A DNA stretch of 64,000 nucleotides from Rhodospirillaceae bacterium (GCA_018660265.1 JABJKS010000103.1:1-64000), one strand, 5' to 3'. Positions 53,156 through 63,334 are shown, counted from the stretch's first letter. Program-made: numbers and translations. Notes: a model not told the origin generated them from the sequence alone.

Positions 53156-54309
53156 GCCCACAGCCGAAACCCCCACGCCTGCTGTTTCTGATGAACGAGG
53201 CGCTGTTCTTTACCACGCACCGTTTACCCGTGGCCATGGCCGCACAGGCGGCAGGCTTTGAGGTCCATGTGGCAGCACCGTTCGATGAAGCGCCCGTGGC
53301 GGTCATACGGGGCTGCGGATTTGATTTTTACGACCTGCCCCTCAAACGCGGCGGGCGCAGCCTTTGGGGCGAAATCCACCTGCTGGCCCGATGTTTCAAT
53401 CTGATCCGCACGATCAAACCGGACCTGGTACATCACGTGGCCATGAAGCCGGTTATCTTCGGTGGCCTGGTCTCTCGCCTGATGGGGGTGCGGGCGGTGG
53501 TGCACGCGATCACCGGCCTGGGATTTTTGTTCATTCGTGAAGATCGGCTGGCCCGGACCATTCGGGCCATGATCATGCCCCTGTATCGTTTTGCCCTGGG
53601 GCATCCCAATGCCCGGGTCATTTTCCAGAACCCCGATGATCTGAATATGTTCCTGGACCATTCCCTGGTCTCGAAAGATGTCACGGTGATGATCAAAGGT
53701 TGTGGCGTCGACATGACTGTCTTCGCCCCCGGTCCGACCGCCACATCCGCATCTATACCCATAGTGATGTTTCCCGCCCGCATCCTGGGCGATAAAGGCG
53801 TACACGAATTTATCCACGCCGCCCGCAGCCTGACGTTGGCCGGTGCCCGGGCCCGCTTTGTCCTGGTGGGGCGGCGTGATCCAGCCAATCCAACGGATGT
53901 GGCCGAAGACATCATTCGGGGCTGGGAGAAGGAAGGCATCGTGGAATGGTGGGGCTTTCATTCCGATATGCCCGATGTGCTGCGCCAGGCCCAAATCATC
54001 TGTATGCCCAGTTATCGCGAGGGGTTGCCCCGCGGCCTGATTGAGGCGGCGGCCTGTGGTCTGCCCATCGTCACCGCAGATGTGCCCGGCTGTCGTGAGG
54101 TCGTGCGCCATGGGGAAAGCGGCTATCTGGTACCCGTGCGCGATGGTCCGGCAACGGCAGCGGCGATTGGAGAATTGCTGGATGATGATGCCCTGCGCGC
54201 CAGCATGGGTCAGACGGCCCGGCAACTGGCCCTTGATGAATTCACCGTTGAAGCCTTCGTTGAAAACACTTTGAAGACCTATGATGCGGTTATGGCAGGA
54301 CAGGGGTAA
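53152..54309 (+). CDS. Glycosyltransferase family 4
   Basis: 385 aa from ATG 53152, coupled to asn[37 protein letters not shown] is the acceptor-side Rossmann domain; the donor side has [20 protein letters not shown], and [32 protein letters not shown], with the E-x7-E motif. The whole resembles PglA/WbpT-type HexNAc transferases. It probably extends a lipid-linked oligosaccharide that the neighbouring ligase or polymerase uses. Confidence 0.92.
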
Positions 54310-54315
54310 TCGAGA

Positions 54316-55539
54316 ATGCCCTCCCCCCAGGCCCGTCCGCTGTTCTTTTTAGTATGCCTCGTCGCGCCCGTTGGTGTCATCGCGGCCAAGGCGTTGGTGC
54401 CGGTGTTTTTTATCGTCGCCCTTTGGCTGCTGATCCGACGCTGGCGCAACGGTGAACTGAGGCGACCGTTCCAGGGCCCCCTGTTTTATGCCGCCATTCT
54501 AATTGCCACATGGGCGTTGATATCCGCGCTGTGGGCCCTGGACGGGGCAGCCGCACTGACGACTTTCGCCAAATTGGCCGGGGTTCTGTTGTCTGCATTG
54601 GTGGTTTTGGATGGCATTCAGGATCTACAGCCCGGCGATGGCCGTACAATAGGCCGTGGCATGGTTGCGGCTTTTGTCGTCGCCGCACTCGTTCTGGCTT
54701 TGGAAAGCCTGTCCGGCCTTGCTGGTAACCGCTGGTATCTGGAATGGCGCGGACAGGAGAAGGATTTTGACGACACCATACTGAACAGGGCGGAAATCCT
54801 GCTCCTATTGTCTGCCTGGCCCACTGCATATGTGTTGTGGCAGTGGGCGGGGGCGGAGGCGGGAGCGGGGCGTTTTCGCACCGGTGCATTGGCGGTTATC
54901 GCTGTTGCCGTCGTAGTCATAATGATCGGTGTCTCCAACTCCAACCAACTGGCCGCCCTGGTGGCATTGGTTGGGGCCGTATTTGCAGCCTTTACGGGAA
55001 AATGGCTGCAAAAACTGCTGGCGGGCTTAGTCGTGATTGGATTTCTGGCCGCACCCCTGCTACCCACCACCGTTCTGGCCCCGGAACGTTGGGCGGCTTC
55101 CTTTGATGAAAAGCATTATTCGGCCCTGCATCGTCTGCATATCTGGAACTTTGCCGCCCAGCGGATCACGGATGCACCCGTCATCGGGTGGGGCCTTGAT
55201 GCTGCCCGGCGCATTCCCGGCGGTGATACCAAGCTGGCAGGCGGGGGTAATGTCATGAGCGTCCACACCCACAACGGCAGCCTACAAATCTGGTTGGAAT
55301 TGGGCGCCGTTGGTGCGTTGATTTTCGCCGGACTACTGGCAGCTTTATGGCTGCGCATTGCCATCTTGGAGGAACGGTCGCTACGGGCGGGAGGTACGGG
55401 CTTGCTGTTGTCCGCCCTCATGGTCGCCAACCTTAGCTTTGGCATCTGGCAGACCTGGTGGATGGCGTCCCTGGCGCTAAGCGGCTTGCTATTCATGATC
55501 GCGCAAAAGTTAAAATTAGATGAACGATTAAACATATAA
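54316..55539 (+). CDS. O-antigen ligase/polymerase-like membrane protein
   Basis: 407 aa, about ten hydrophobic membrane segments. A large periplasmic loop before the C-terminal helices contains RLHIWNFAAQRITDAPVIGWGLDAARRIPGG and SVHTHNGSLQIWLELGAVGALIF, the Wzy_C pattern with the H..HN histidine typical of WaaL ligases and Wzy polymerases. It completes the rightward operon, 6 nt after the GT4 gene. Ligase versus polymerase cannot be settled. Confidence 0.9.
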   Translation: MPSPQARPLFFLVCLVAPVGVIAAKALVPVFFIVALWLLIRRWRNGELRRPFQGPLFYAAILIATWALISALWALDGAAALTTFAKLAGVLLSALVVLDGIQDLQPGDGRTIGRGMVAAFVVAALVLALESLSGLAGNRWYLEWRGQEKDFDDTILNRAEILLLLSAWPTAYVLWQWAGAEAGAGRFRTGALAVIAVAVVVIMIGVSNSNQLAALVALVGAVFAAFTGKWLQKLLAGLVVIGFLAAPLLPTTVLAPERWAASFDEKHYSALHRLHIWNFAAQRITDAPVIGWGLDAARRIPGGDTKLAGGGNVMSVHTHNGSLQIWLELGAVGALIFAGLLAALWLRIAILEERSLRAGGTGLLLSALMVANLSFGIWQTWWMASLALSGLLFMIAQKLKLDERLNI

Positions 55540-55713
55540 AGATTTTTTTATGCTTGCATCAGGCAAACCTGCTTGTTAAACATCCGGCAGATTTTGACGA
55601 CAACAATTTTCAACCGTCATCTGGGCCCATGTTGCCGCCGCGACAGCACTGTCAACAAACCGTAGCCGCCCAATGACCCATGACCAATGATCCAACTGTT
55701 GGGGAGACCACCC

Positions 55714-57009
55714 ATGAGCACATTTACCGACTACAAGGTTGCCGATATGTCCTTGGCCGATTGGGGCCGCAAGGAAACCACCATTGCCGAAACGGAAATG
55801 CCGGGCCTGATGGCGTTGCGCGATGAATTCGGCGCATCCAAGCCTTTGGCTGGTGCCCGCATTGCCGGTTGCCTGCATATGACGATCCAGACGGCGGTGT
55901 TGATGGAAACGTTGATCGCCCTGGGTGCGGAAATCCGCTGGTCCTCATGCAATATCTTCTCCACCCAGGATCAGGCCGCCGCCGCCATGGCGGAAGCCGG
56001 CATTCCCACGTTTGCCTGGAAAGGTGAATCGGAAGAGGAATTCTGGTGGTGCATTGAACAAACCATCATTGGCCCTGACGGCTGGCGTCCGAATATGATC
56101 CTGGATGACGGCGGCGATCTGACCGGCCTGATGCACGAAAAATATCCCGAACTGATGAAAGACGTGCGCGGCTTGTCGGAAGAGACAACGACCGGCGTCC
56201 ACCGTCTGTACGAGATGGAGCGTGATGGCCTTTTGGTTGTGCCCGCCATCAACGTCAACGATTCGGTAACAAAATCAAAATTTGACAATCTGTACGGCTG
56301 CCGGGAAAGCCTGGTGGACGGCATCAAGCGGGCCACCGACGTGATGATGGCCGGCAAGGTCGGCGTTGTCTGCGGCTTTGGCGATGTGGGCAAAGGCTCC
56401 GCTGCCTCTCTGCGCAGCCAGGGTGCCCGGGTGATGGTCACCGAAATTGATCCCATCTGCGCCCTGCAGGCAGCCATGGAAGGATACCAGGTTGTCACCA
56501 TGGAAGAAGCCGCCCCCTTGGGCGATATTTTCGTGACCTGCACCGGCAACAAGGACGTCATCACCATTGATCATATGCGCGCCATGAGAGACCGGGCCAT
56601 TGTTTGCAACATCGGCCATTTCGATAGTGAAATCCAGATCGATGCCCTGCGCAACCACCCCTGGCACAATGTTAAGCCCCAGGTGGACGAGGTTGAGATG
56701 CCCGACGGTCGCCGCCTGATCGTTTTGGCAGAGGGCCGTTTGGTAAACTTGGGCTGTGCCACGGGTCATCCCAGCTTTGTGATGAGCGCATCCTTCACCA
56801 ACCAGGTGCTGGCGCAAATCGAATTGTGGGAAAAGCACGACGACTACGAATGCAAGGTCTATACCCTGCCCAAACATTTGGACGAGAAGGTTGCCACCTT
56901 GCACCTGGAAAAGCTGGGCGTGCATCTAACAACCCTGAACGTGGAGCAGGCGGAATACATCGGTGTGGGTCAACAAGGCCCCTTCAAGCCGGAACAATAC
57001 CGCTACTAA
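55714..57009 (+). CDS. ahcY: S-adenosylhomocysteine hydrolase
   Basis: 431 aa from ATG 55714 behind [75 protein letters not shown] and the NAD motif [22 protein letters not shown] are diagnostic; the C-terminus ends in the conserved KPEQYRY. It removes the by-product of the many methyltransferases in this window. The 174-bp leader shows no SAH riboswitch that I can recognise. Confidence 0.97.
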   Translation: MSTFTDYKVADMSLADWGRKETTIAETEMPGLMALRDEFGASKPLAGARIAGCLHMTIQTAVLMETLIALGAEIRWSSCNIFSTQDQAAAAMAEAGIPTFAWKGESEEEFWWCIEQTIIGPDGWRPNMILDDGGDLTGLMHEKYPELMKDVRGLSEETTTGVHRLYEMERDGLLVVPAINVNDSVTKSKFDNLYGCRESLVDGIKRATDVMMAGKVGVVCGFGDVGKGSAASLRSQGARVMVTEIDPICALQAAMEGYQVVTMEEAAPLGDIFVTCTGNKDVITIDHMRAMRDRAIVCNIGHFDSEIQIDALRNHPWHNVKPQVDEVEMPDGRRLIVLAEGRLVNLGCATGHPSFVMSASFTNQVLAQIELWEKHDDYECKVYTLPKHLDEKVATLHLEKLGVHLTTLNVEQAEYIGVGQQGPFKPEQYRY

Positions 57010-57046
57010 AAGGTTCGTTCCTTCCTCCGCTTGACCGCCGCTTGTC

Positions 57047-57061
57047 TTAACCTTGTCTTAG
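57047..57061. promoter_or_regulatory. CtrA-like box upstream of the DivL-type gene
   Basis: TTAA-CCTTGTC-TTAG matches seven of eight fixed positions of the CtrA box TTAA-N7-TTAA and lies 68 bp before the DivL-type start. It is in GC-rich surroundings. DivL acts upstream of CtrA in Caulobacter, so feedback would make sense, but this is one site found by eye. Confidence 0.35.
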
Positions 57062-57128
57062 GGGCAATCGGCGCTTAATCTTTCCCGGTAAAGGCATGGG
57101 CAAAAGCATGGCATAGGGAACGTGGGTG

Positions 57129-59522
57129 ATGAGCGGCTGGACCACTTTGTTTGCCATAGTCGCTGGCCTGGGCTTTGCCCTCGCCTTCTGGCTATGGCTG
57201 CGAAGTCGGCAAACCGAACGGCGGCTGGCGCAGGCCGGCGGCGATGCCGCTACCCAACTCACCCGCTTGCGCGCCTTGGAAGACTTGAGCGATGGCGGCT
57301 TTATCGCCTGGTTAGGGGACGGAACCGTTTGGTCCCGGGGTCTGCAGACCGTATTTGCCGTCGCGGCGGACGAAGTTGCCTCAATTGAAGATATATCGCC
57401 GTTTATCGCGGCGGATGAATTCGCCATATTGAAAACGAATTTGGCGAAACTGCGACAGGACGGCGCGCCATTTACCTTTGAGTTGAACGCGGCCGACGAC
57501 GAGACCGTCATTGAGGCACGCGGTATGCCAGGTGATCACGGCGGGACGATAACGGCAATTGTCTGGATGCGGGATATTGGTGCCTCTACCTATGAGGCGC
57601 GCGCGGCCCAGCATGCGGCCGAGGAACAACTGGCTGATGCATCCGGGTCGCTGGCGGGTTATGCCACGCTGTTGGCGAATTTACCCGTGCCCATCTACCG
57701 CCGTGACGGCGACCTGCGCATGGTCTGGTGCAATGAAGCCTATGGCAAAACCGTCAATGCCACAGTTGCGGACATTATCGCCAGGGGCGGCGTTGAAATT
57801 GAAACACCCCTGGTGCCCAATCAAGGCCATGCCATGGCGGAAGCCGTTCTTCAAAGCGGTGAAAGCGCCAGTGAAAGCCGCCATTTCGTCGTCGGCGGCC
57901 AGCGACGTACCCTGCAGGTCACCGAAGTTCCCGCCAGCACCGGAAATGACGTCATCGGCTTTGTCCACGACGTCACCCATATTGAAGAGGCGCAGGTCGA
58001 ATTAAGTCGTCATATGGACGCCCATGCTGAAGTTCTAAACAACCTATCCACCGCAATTTCGATCTTTGGCCCGGACAAACGTTTATCTTTTTACAACAAT
58101 GCCTACGCAGAATTGTGGCAATTGGAAGAGGACTGGCTGGACCGTGGGCCAACCCACAGTGAAGTGTTGGAGGAAATGCGGGAAGGCCGCCGGATACCGG
58201 AACAGACCGATTTTCCCGCTTATAAACAAGGTTTCATGCGCCTGTACACAGACCTGCTGGAGACCCGGGAGGACATCATCTATGCCCCCGACGGTCGGGT
58301 TCTGCGCCAAGTCATCTCGCCGCATCCTTTCGGCGGGCTGTTTTTCCTGGCCGAAGATATTACCGACAGCCTGGTGTTGGAACGGTCCTACAACACCCTG
58401 ATCGCGGTGCAGCAGGAAACCCTGGATAACCTCTATGAAGGGGTGGCGGTGTTTGGCGGCGACGGGCGTTTGAAATTGGCCAATTCCGCCTATGCCCGCA
58501 TATGGCGGCTTGATGAGACGCTTATTCAGGGTGAGCCCCATATATCGGAGGTCGTTGAGGCCGTCCGACCCAGCCTACCGGAAGGCGGCGATTGGCCGAC
58601 CTTGCGTGATACCCTGATCGCGCAAGCAACGGCCCGCGAGAATACGTCCGGGCGGATGCGCCGCCGGGATGATGCCGTAATTGATTTCGCGTCCGTCGCC
58701 CTGCCCGACGGCAATGCGCTTTTCACTTATGTGGACGTAACCGACAGCCTCAATGTGGAAACCGCGTTGGTGGAACGCAATGATGCGTTGGAGGCGGCGG
58801 ACAAGTTGAAATCTGAATTCCTGGCCAACGTCAGCTACGAATTACGCACGCCTTTGAATGTTATCATTGGCTTCACGGAAGTTTTGGGCAACGAATTTTT
58901 CGGCGAATTGAACGAGCGGCAGAAGGAATACACGGCGGATATTCTCCATTCGTCAAATCAATTGCTGGACCTGATCAACAACATCCTGGACCTGGCCAGC
59001 GTCGAAGCCGGTCAGATGGATTTGGAAGTAGGCCTGTTCGATATTCACAGAGTTTTGGAGAATGTCATGATCCTGGCGCGGGAACCCGCCAGTAGGCAGA
59101 AACTGGAACTGCTACTTGATTGTCCGGTCGATTTCGGTGCGATAGAGGCGGACGAACGACGCATCAAGCAGGTGATGTATAAGTTGTTAAGCAATGCCTT
59201 AAAATTCTCCAACGAAGGCGGCCAGATCACCATCGGCGCCTTGCGTCAGGGTGAGGAGGTGGGCCTGTACATTGCCGACAACGGCATCGGAATGAGTGCG
59301 ATGGATCAGGAACTGGTCTTCGAAACCTTCCGTGAGGCCTCACCGTCAGATCGTCAAAGCAGCGTTGGCCTGGGTCTATCCCTGGTCAAGAGTTTTGTTG
59401 AGCTGCATGGCGGCCGGGTGGAACTAGACTCAACCCTTGGCAAGGGCACCCGGGTCACCTGTTTCCTTCCCACCCGGCAAAGCCAACAGAACTCCGCCCT
59501 GATCCAGGGTGACCGGGATTGA
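57129..59522 (+). CDS. divL: DivL-type PAS sensor kinase with tyrosine in place of the phospho-histidine
   Basis: 797 aa from ATG 57129 (a GTG precedes it at 57126). One N-terminal membrane helix (residues about 5-24), then at least three PAS domains (PVPIYRRDGDLRMVWCNEAYG near 180; AISIFGPDKRLSFYNNAYAELW near 305; GVAVFGGDGRLKLANSAYARIW near 440). The H-box reads FLANVSYELRTPLNVIIGF with Tyr570 where kinases have His. The ATPase domain is intact (LLSNALKF, DNGIGM, SVGLGLSLVKSF). Caulobacter DivL, the cell-cycle regulator of CckA/CtrA, has the same Tyr. Next to tsaE, as I recall for alphaproteobacterial divL. Confidence 0.88.
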   Translation: MSGWTTLFAIVAGLGFALAFWLWLRSRQTERRLAQAGGDAATQLTRLRALEDLSDGGFIAWLGDGTVWSRGLQTVFAVAADEVASIEDISPFIAADEFAILKTNLAKLRQDGAPFTFELNAADDETVIEARGMPGDHGGTITAIVWMRDIGASTYEARAAQHAAEEQLADASGSLAGYATLLANLPVPIYRRDGDLRMVWCNEAYGKTVNATVADIIARGGVEIETPLVPNQGHAMAEAVLQSGESASESRHFVVGGQRRTLQVTEVPASTGNDVIGFVHDVTHIEEAQVELSRHMDAHAEVLNNLSTAISIFGPDKRLSFYNNAYAELWQLEEDWLDRGPTHSEVLEEMREGRRIPEQTDFPAYKQGFMRLYTDLLETREDIIYAPDGRVLRQVISPHPFGGLFFLAEDITDSLVLERSYNTLIAVQQETLDNLYEGVAVFGGDGRLKLANSAYARIWRLDETLIQGEPHISEVVEAVRPSLPEGGDWPTLRDTLIAQATARENTSGRMRRRDDAVIDFASVALPDGNALFTYVDVTDSLNVETALVERNDALEAADKLKSEFLANVSYELRTPLNVIIGFTEVLGNEFFGELNERQKEYTADILHSSNQLLDLINNILDLASVEAGQMDLEVGLFDIHRVLENVMILAREPASRQKLELLLDCPVDFGAIEADERRIKQVMYKLLSNALKFSNEGGQITIGALRQGEEVGLYIADNGIGMSAMDQELVFETFREASPSDRQSSVGLGLSLVKSFVELHGGRVELDSTLGKGTRVTCFLPTRQSQQNSALIQGDRD

Positions 59523-60001
59523 ACGAGGCAGCGACAGTTGAAATCTGTCGCCATCTGCCCGATGCGGACGCAACGGCTGCTGCCGGGGCCAGCTTGGCTG
59601 TCCGAACCCGTCCCGGTGATATCATTTGCCTGCAGGGCGATTTAGGGGCGGGCAAAACCACGTTCGCCCGTGGCTTCCTGCGTGCCCTCGGCGTGGAGGA
59701 GGAGATCCCCAGCCCGACCTTCAATCTGTTGCTAACCTATGAAACACCCTTGGCCACAGTCTGGCACTTTGATCTGTATCGTATCAGTAGTGCTGACGAG
59801 TTGATTGAACTTGGCATAGAGGACGCGTTCGCCGACGGCATCTGTCTGATCGAATGGCCCGACCGTCTGGGACCCTGGCAACCGCAACAGCGCATCGATA
59901 TTGATTTGCGGGATGCCGATGACGGTGCCGCGCGGACTGTGCGATTGCAGGTTTTCGGCCCCAAGGACAGCCGGTGGCCGGGCTTATGGCCGGACTTATG
60001 A
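59519..60001 (+). CDS. tsaE: tRNA threonylcarbamoyladenosine biosynthesis ATPase TsaE
   Basis: 160 aa with a TTG start overlapping the DivL-type stop (TTGA). Walker A GDLGAGKTTFARGFL, SPTFNLLLTYE, WHFDLYRISSADELIELGIEDAF and CLIEWPDRLG are the family signature. It powers t6A modification of tRNA with TsaB and TsaD. The next gene is coupled by ATGA. Confidence 0.94.
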   Translation: MNEAATVEICRHLPDADATAAAGASLAVRTRPGDIICLQGDLGAGKTTFARGFLRALGVEEEIPSPTFNLLLTYETPLATVWHFDLYRISSADELIELGIEDAFADGICLIEWPDRLGPWQPQQRIDIDLRDADDGAARTVRLQVFGPKDSRWPGLWPDL

Positions 60002-61017
60002 TAGAATCTATGGTGGGGCCCAACGAAGTTGCAGCTTTCCTCCACCGCCATGGCTGGGGCGATGCGGATCGTAGACCCATGGCCGGCGACGCCTCTGCCC
60101 GGCGCTATGAACGTCTGTACCGGGCCGGAAACAAAGACGCCGGCCAAGGCCTCCTGATGCTTGCACCACCGGGTCCAATGGCCACTGAATTCATAACCGT
60201 CGCGGCGATACTGGATAGCCTTGGCCTGTCTGCGCCACGCATCCTGGCGGCAGAGCCTGACCTGGGCCTGGCGCTGGTCGAGGATTTTGGCGATGACACC
60301 TATACGGCTCTGTTGGACCACGGTATCCCGCCGTTACCCTTGTACGAACTGGCCGTGGATAGCTTGATCCATTTGCACCGGCATTTTTCCCCCGATGGGG
60401 CAGCGGCACGATTACCGGTTTTCGACCGGGAACTGTTTCTGAACCAAACCATGTTGTTCTGTGAAAGCTATCTACCCACAGTTCTGGACACGGTCGATGA
60501 TCAGGCCATCGAGAGTTTCAGGCAGGCCTGGACAGCGCCACTGGAACAGGCCCTGACCGTGCCCAATTCCCTTTTGTTGCGGGATTTTCACGCGGGCAAT
60601 CTTTTTCATCTTTCCGACCGGCCGGGTGTTCGGGCCTGCGGTCTGATTGATTTTCAAGACGCCGGCGTTGGTCCGGTAACCTACGACATGGTTTCCCTGT
60701 TGCAGGATGCCCGCCGTGATGTACCAGCCCGTGTAACTGCGGCTTGCCTGGCGCGCTATACCGCAGCCTTCCCCAACCTTGATCCCGGCCTGTTCGAAAT
60801 TTCATACAATGTCCTGGCGGCCCAGCGTCATATCCGGGTTATTGCGATTTTTGCCCGCCTGGCCGGTCAGGGAAAACCAGACTACATGGCCTATTTGCCG
60901 CGCCTGTTGGCCCTGTTGGGCCAGGCCCTAGGCCACCCCGTGCTGGAGGACCTGGCGATCTGGTTCGATCGTCACTTGAATGCGGTAATAGAGATAGGCC
61001 AGCAACCCCGCCAATAA
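59998..61017 (+). CDS. AmgK-like phosphotransferase (N-acetylmuramate/GlcNAc kinase family)
   Basis: 339 aa from ATG 59998, overlapping the tsaE stop. Aminoglycoside-phosphotransferase fold: AGDASARRYERLYR near the N-terminus, LALVEDFGDDTYTALL, and the kinase core LLLRDFHAGNLFHL with LIDFQDAGVGPVTYDMVSLL (metal-binding Asp). AmgK phosphorylates MurNAc for cell-wall recycling and is often followed by murU; here the next gene is on the other strand and overlaps its last 90 bp, so murU is missing. Confidence 0.88.
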   Translation: MIESMVGPNEVAAFLHRHGWGDADRRPMAGDASARRYERLYRAGNKDAGQGLLMLAPPGPMATEFITVAAILDSLGLSAPRILAAEPDLGLALVEDFGDDTYTALLDHGIPPLPLYELAVDSLIHLHRHFSPDGAAARLPVFDRELFLNQTMLFCESYLPTVLDTVDDQAIESFRQAWTAPLEQALTVPNSLLLRDFHAGNLFHLSDRPGVRACGLIDFQDAGVGPVTYDMVSLLQDARRDVPARVTAACLARYTAAFPNLDPGLFEISYNVLAAQRHIRVIAIFARLAGQGKPDYMAYLPRLLALLGQALGHPVLEDLAIWFDRHLNAVIEIGQQPRQ

Positions 61018-62190
61018 TAATGGCCCGATGGGTAAGCCGTGGGCATTCAACGGCATCATGAGCACGGGCAGGGTCCAACAGAACGCCACGGTGATGAATT
61101 CGCCTCGCCGCCAGCCGGTTTTCATGGCGTCGACGCTCAGACAGATCAACGGAATTGAGATCAAACCCATATCGTAATTGAAGCCTTGGGGGCTGGCCGC
61201 AAAGGTGGCCACGAACAACAACGAGACGCGCAACCGCCAATCGCGCAGGCCGCGCAGGCCGCCCTGGCCGCCCGGTCCGGCCCGAAAGACCCGGTACACC
61301 AGGATCACCGCACCTATGGCAACGATGGTCTGCACTGTATGTGCCAACCACAGAGGCAGTCCAATGATCCGGCCCGCCATGAACCAGCCGGGCATCATCC
61401 ACCTAAATGGCCCCTCGCTGGTCGACATAAAGCGCAATTGATGCGGCAGGGTGGAATCCAGGAATTGCCACCAGACCGCTTCGCCGTACATCAACGTCGT
61501 AGCCCCCGCCAACAAAACCGCCGTCACTGTGGCCGCGGCGATGGCCTTCCACTGTCGCATCGCCAGCAGGCTAACGGGTATCAAGATACCAAGGTGCGGC
61601 TTGAACGTCAGCAGGCCGAACATGATGCCGGACAATATGGGACGCCGGTCCAACATGGTAAAACCAGCTATGGCCAAGGTTGTCGTAATAAATCCGTTCT
61701 GGCCGAGAAATACATTCACGAATGTGGACGGCGCCAGCAACAGCAGCCAGGGGAAGCTTTTCATGGCGGGCCAGAATTTTTGAGCTGCATAAAACAGCAC
61801 CAGCAAGCCGCATAAGGTCCACGTGAGGAAGGCAACGCGATATGGCAGGCTGGATAGTTGTTCGGTCAGGAACAGGGCCTGGGGCGGATAGGACCAAAAA
61901 TGAAACGGAAAATCAGCCCCCATATGTTGGCGCTGGGCGGCGGCAAACTTATCCTGATCGAAAATATCCGCCGTACGCCCTGCGTCCACCAATTCCGAGG
62001 CCGTCCATAGATTTATGAAATCCCGTCCCACCGCATGGTTCAGACCATCGTGGTCACCGCGCCACAAAGAAATATAGAGGTAGGAGAACACCAGACAGGT
62101 CAGCAAAATACCCGCGCACAGGCTTAGCAACAGGCCCAATGGCGGGGACGGGGACGGGGACGGGGGCGGGGGCGGGGACGGGGCGCGCAA
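60928..62190 (-). CDS. GT87/DUF2029-type membrane glycosyltransferase
   Basis: 420 aa with a TTG start at 62190, 10 nt after the upstream stop. Residues 2-17 are a Pro/Ser run encoded by a GGGGRC repeat, then eight to ten membrane helices. The GT-C-type acidic motif is GRDFINLWTASELVDAGRTADIFD; SYPPQALFL and GLLTFKPHLGILIP are typical of DUF2029/GT87 (polyprenyl-phosphate-dependent mannosyltransferases). Its 3' end overlaps the amgK-type gene by 90 bp in the convergent direction. Confidence 0.8.
   Translation of the reverse strand: MRAPSPPPPPSPSPSPPLGLLLSLCAGILLTCLVFSYLYISLWRGDHDGLNHAVGRDFINLWTASELVDAGRTADIFDQDKFAAAQRQHMGADFPFHFWSYPPQALFLTEQLSSLPYRVAFLTWTLCGLLVLFYAAQKFWPAMKSFPWLLLLAPSTFVNVFLGQNGFITTTLAIAGFTMLDRRPILSGIMFGLLTFKPHLGILIPVSLLAMRQWKAIAAATVTAVLLAGATTLMYGEAVWWQFLDSTLPHQLRFMSTSEGPFRWMMPGWFMAGRIIGLPLWLAHTVQTIVAIGAVILVYRVFRAGPGGQGGLRGLRDWRLRVSLLFVATFAASPQGFNYDMGLISIPLICLSVDAMKTGWRRGEFITVAFCWTLPVLMMPLNAHGLPIGPLLLAGLLAYLYYRIQVTIEPDRQVLQHGVA
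62144..62179. repeat. Hexanucleotide tandem repeat GGGGRC x6
   Basis: GGGGAC (three times), GGGGGC (twice), GGGGAC on the plus strand, read as Pro-Ser/Pro-Pro codons at the very start of the GT87-like gene. Copy changes by multiples of one unit keep frame. Confidence 0.85.
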
Positions 62191-62200
62191 ATTGCCGGCT

Positions 62201-63334
62201 CTATTCAGCGGCTGTCGTCGTCGTGGCGGGTCGGCTTGCCAAATGCTGGCTCAGGCGCGGGATGACGTCTTCGGCCAGCAGGGTCATGGAACGCCGCCAT
62301 ATGGGCGCCTTGTCCCAGTCGTGGCCAACCATCAACAAGGTTCCGAAATCGCCCCATTGTTCACAAAGGTCCACCAACTGATCCAGCACACTGTTGGCAT
62401 CACCGAATGTCACCATGGACCGGATCACGTCGTCCAATTTCAGATCATCATCGGAAACATCCCTGTCGGGTTTCAACATCTCCAAAATGCCGCGGCTGCG
62501 GTAGAGATCCATGAAATAGCGGAAATAGAAACTCAACCCGCCATTCGGATTGGCGATATAATCCTCCGCCTCCTGCTGATCATCCGTCACCAGGATAGAG
62601 CGGGCGATACGCCAGGCAGCGGGGTTGGCCGCACGCCCTACATTGTCGCAACCCTTTTGATAGGCCTGCCAATGGCTTTGGATATAGCGGGCTTGAATGA
62701 AGTTGGCGGAGACGATTTCCCAGCCCCGCTCCGCCGCCATGGTTGCGGACGAGGAATGGGGCGAGACGATGGAAAGGCAAACCGTGGGATAGGGGTCCTG
62801 ATAAGGTTTGCAAATTTCACCGATGCCTAAATGTGGCAGTACCGCATCCTTCAGCTTAATCGGCCAGTATTCGCCATCAATGTCATAGCCAGGGCCTGCT
62901 TTTGCATCCGTACCCCAGATCTTGTGAATGGCATCAATGGATTCCAGCATCATGGCACGGCGTTGTTTTTCGTCCGTCAGGCCCAATAGTTCAAAATCAC
63001 TGACCAGGCCACCGGGACCAATGCCCATGATATAGCGGCCCCGGGACATGTGATCGAAATTCGCGACTTGTGCCGCCACTTGGGTTGGATGCTGTTGCGG
63101 CAGGTTCAAAACGCCGGAGGCGAAATTGATGCCCTTGGTCTGTTCGATCATGGAGGCAAAAAACATCAACGACGATGCGATGGGTTCGGCGGTTGAACTG
63201 ATATGTTCGCCGCACCAGGCCTCCGCCATGCCAAGGCTATCGGCCAGGATCACGGCCTCCCGGTCTTCGGACAAGACATCCGTCAAGCTGCGGGCAGGAT
63301 CGTGCAAAGGCATCATGAACATGCCGAGTTTCAT
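62201..63334 (-). CDS. LLM-class flavin-dependent oxidoreductase (luciferase-like)
   Basis: 377 aa from ATG 63334 behind GGAGTG. MKLGMFMMPLHDP and EAWCGEHISSTAEPI (His near the flavin site), FASGVLNLPQQHPTQVAAQVANFDHMSRGRYIMGIGPGG are the TIM-barrel signatures of FMNH2-dependent monooxygenases. Substrate unknown. It lies between an enolase-superfamily gene and the GT87-like gene on the same strand. Confidence 0.9.
   Translation of the reverse strand: MKLGMFMMPLHDPARSLTDVLSEDREAVILADSLGMAEAWCGEHISSTAEPIASSLMFFASMIEQTKGINFASGVLNLPQQHPTQVAAQVANFDHMSRGRYIMGIGPGGLVSDFELLGLTDEKQRRAMMLESIDAIHKIWGTDAKAGPGYDIDGEYWPIKLKDAVLPHLGIGEICKPYQDPYPTVCLSIVSPHSSSATMAAERGWEIVSANFIQARYIQSHWQAYQKGCDNVGRAANPAAWRIARSILVTDDQQEAEDYIANPNGGLSFYFRYFMDLYRSRGILEMLKPDRDVSDDDLKLDDVIRSMVTFGDANSVLDQLVDLCEQWGDFGTLLMVGHDWDKAPIWRRSMTLLAEDVIPRLSQHLASRPATTTTAAE

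Noticed and set aside
55540-55713. Possible SAH or SAM riboswitch upstream of ahcY
   Set aside because: The conserved SAH-riboswitch core was not found by eye and no convincing pseudoknot or terminator appears; a covariance-model scan would be needed to exclude it.
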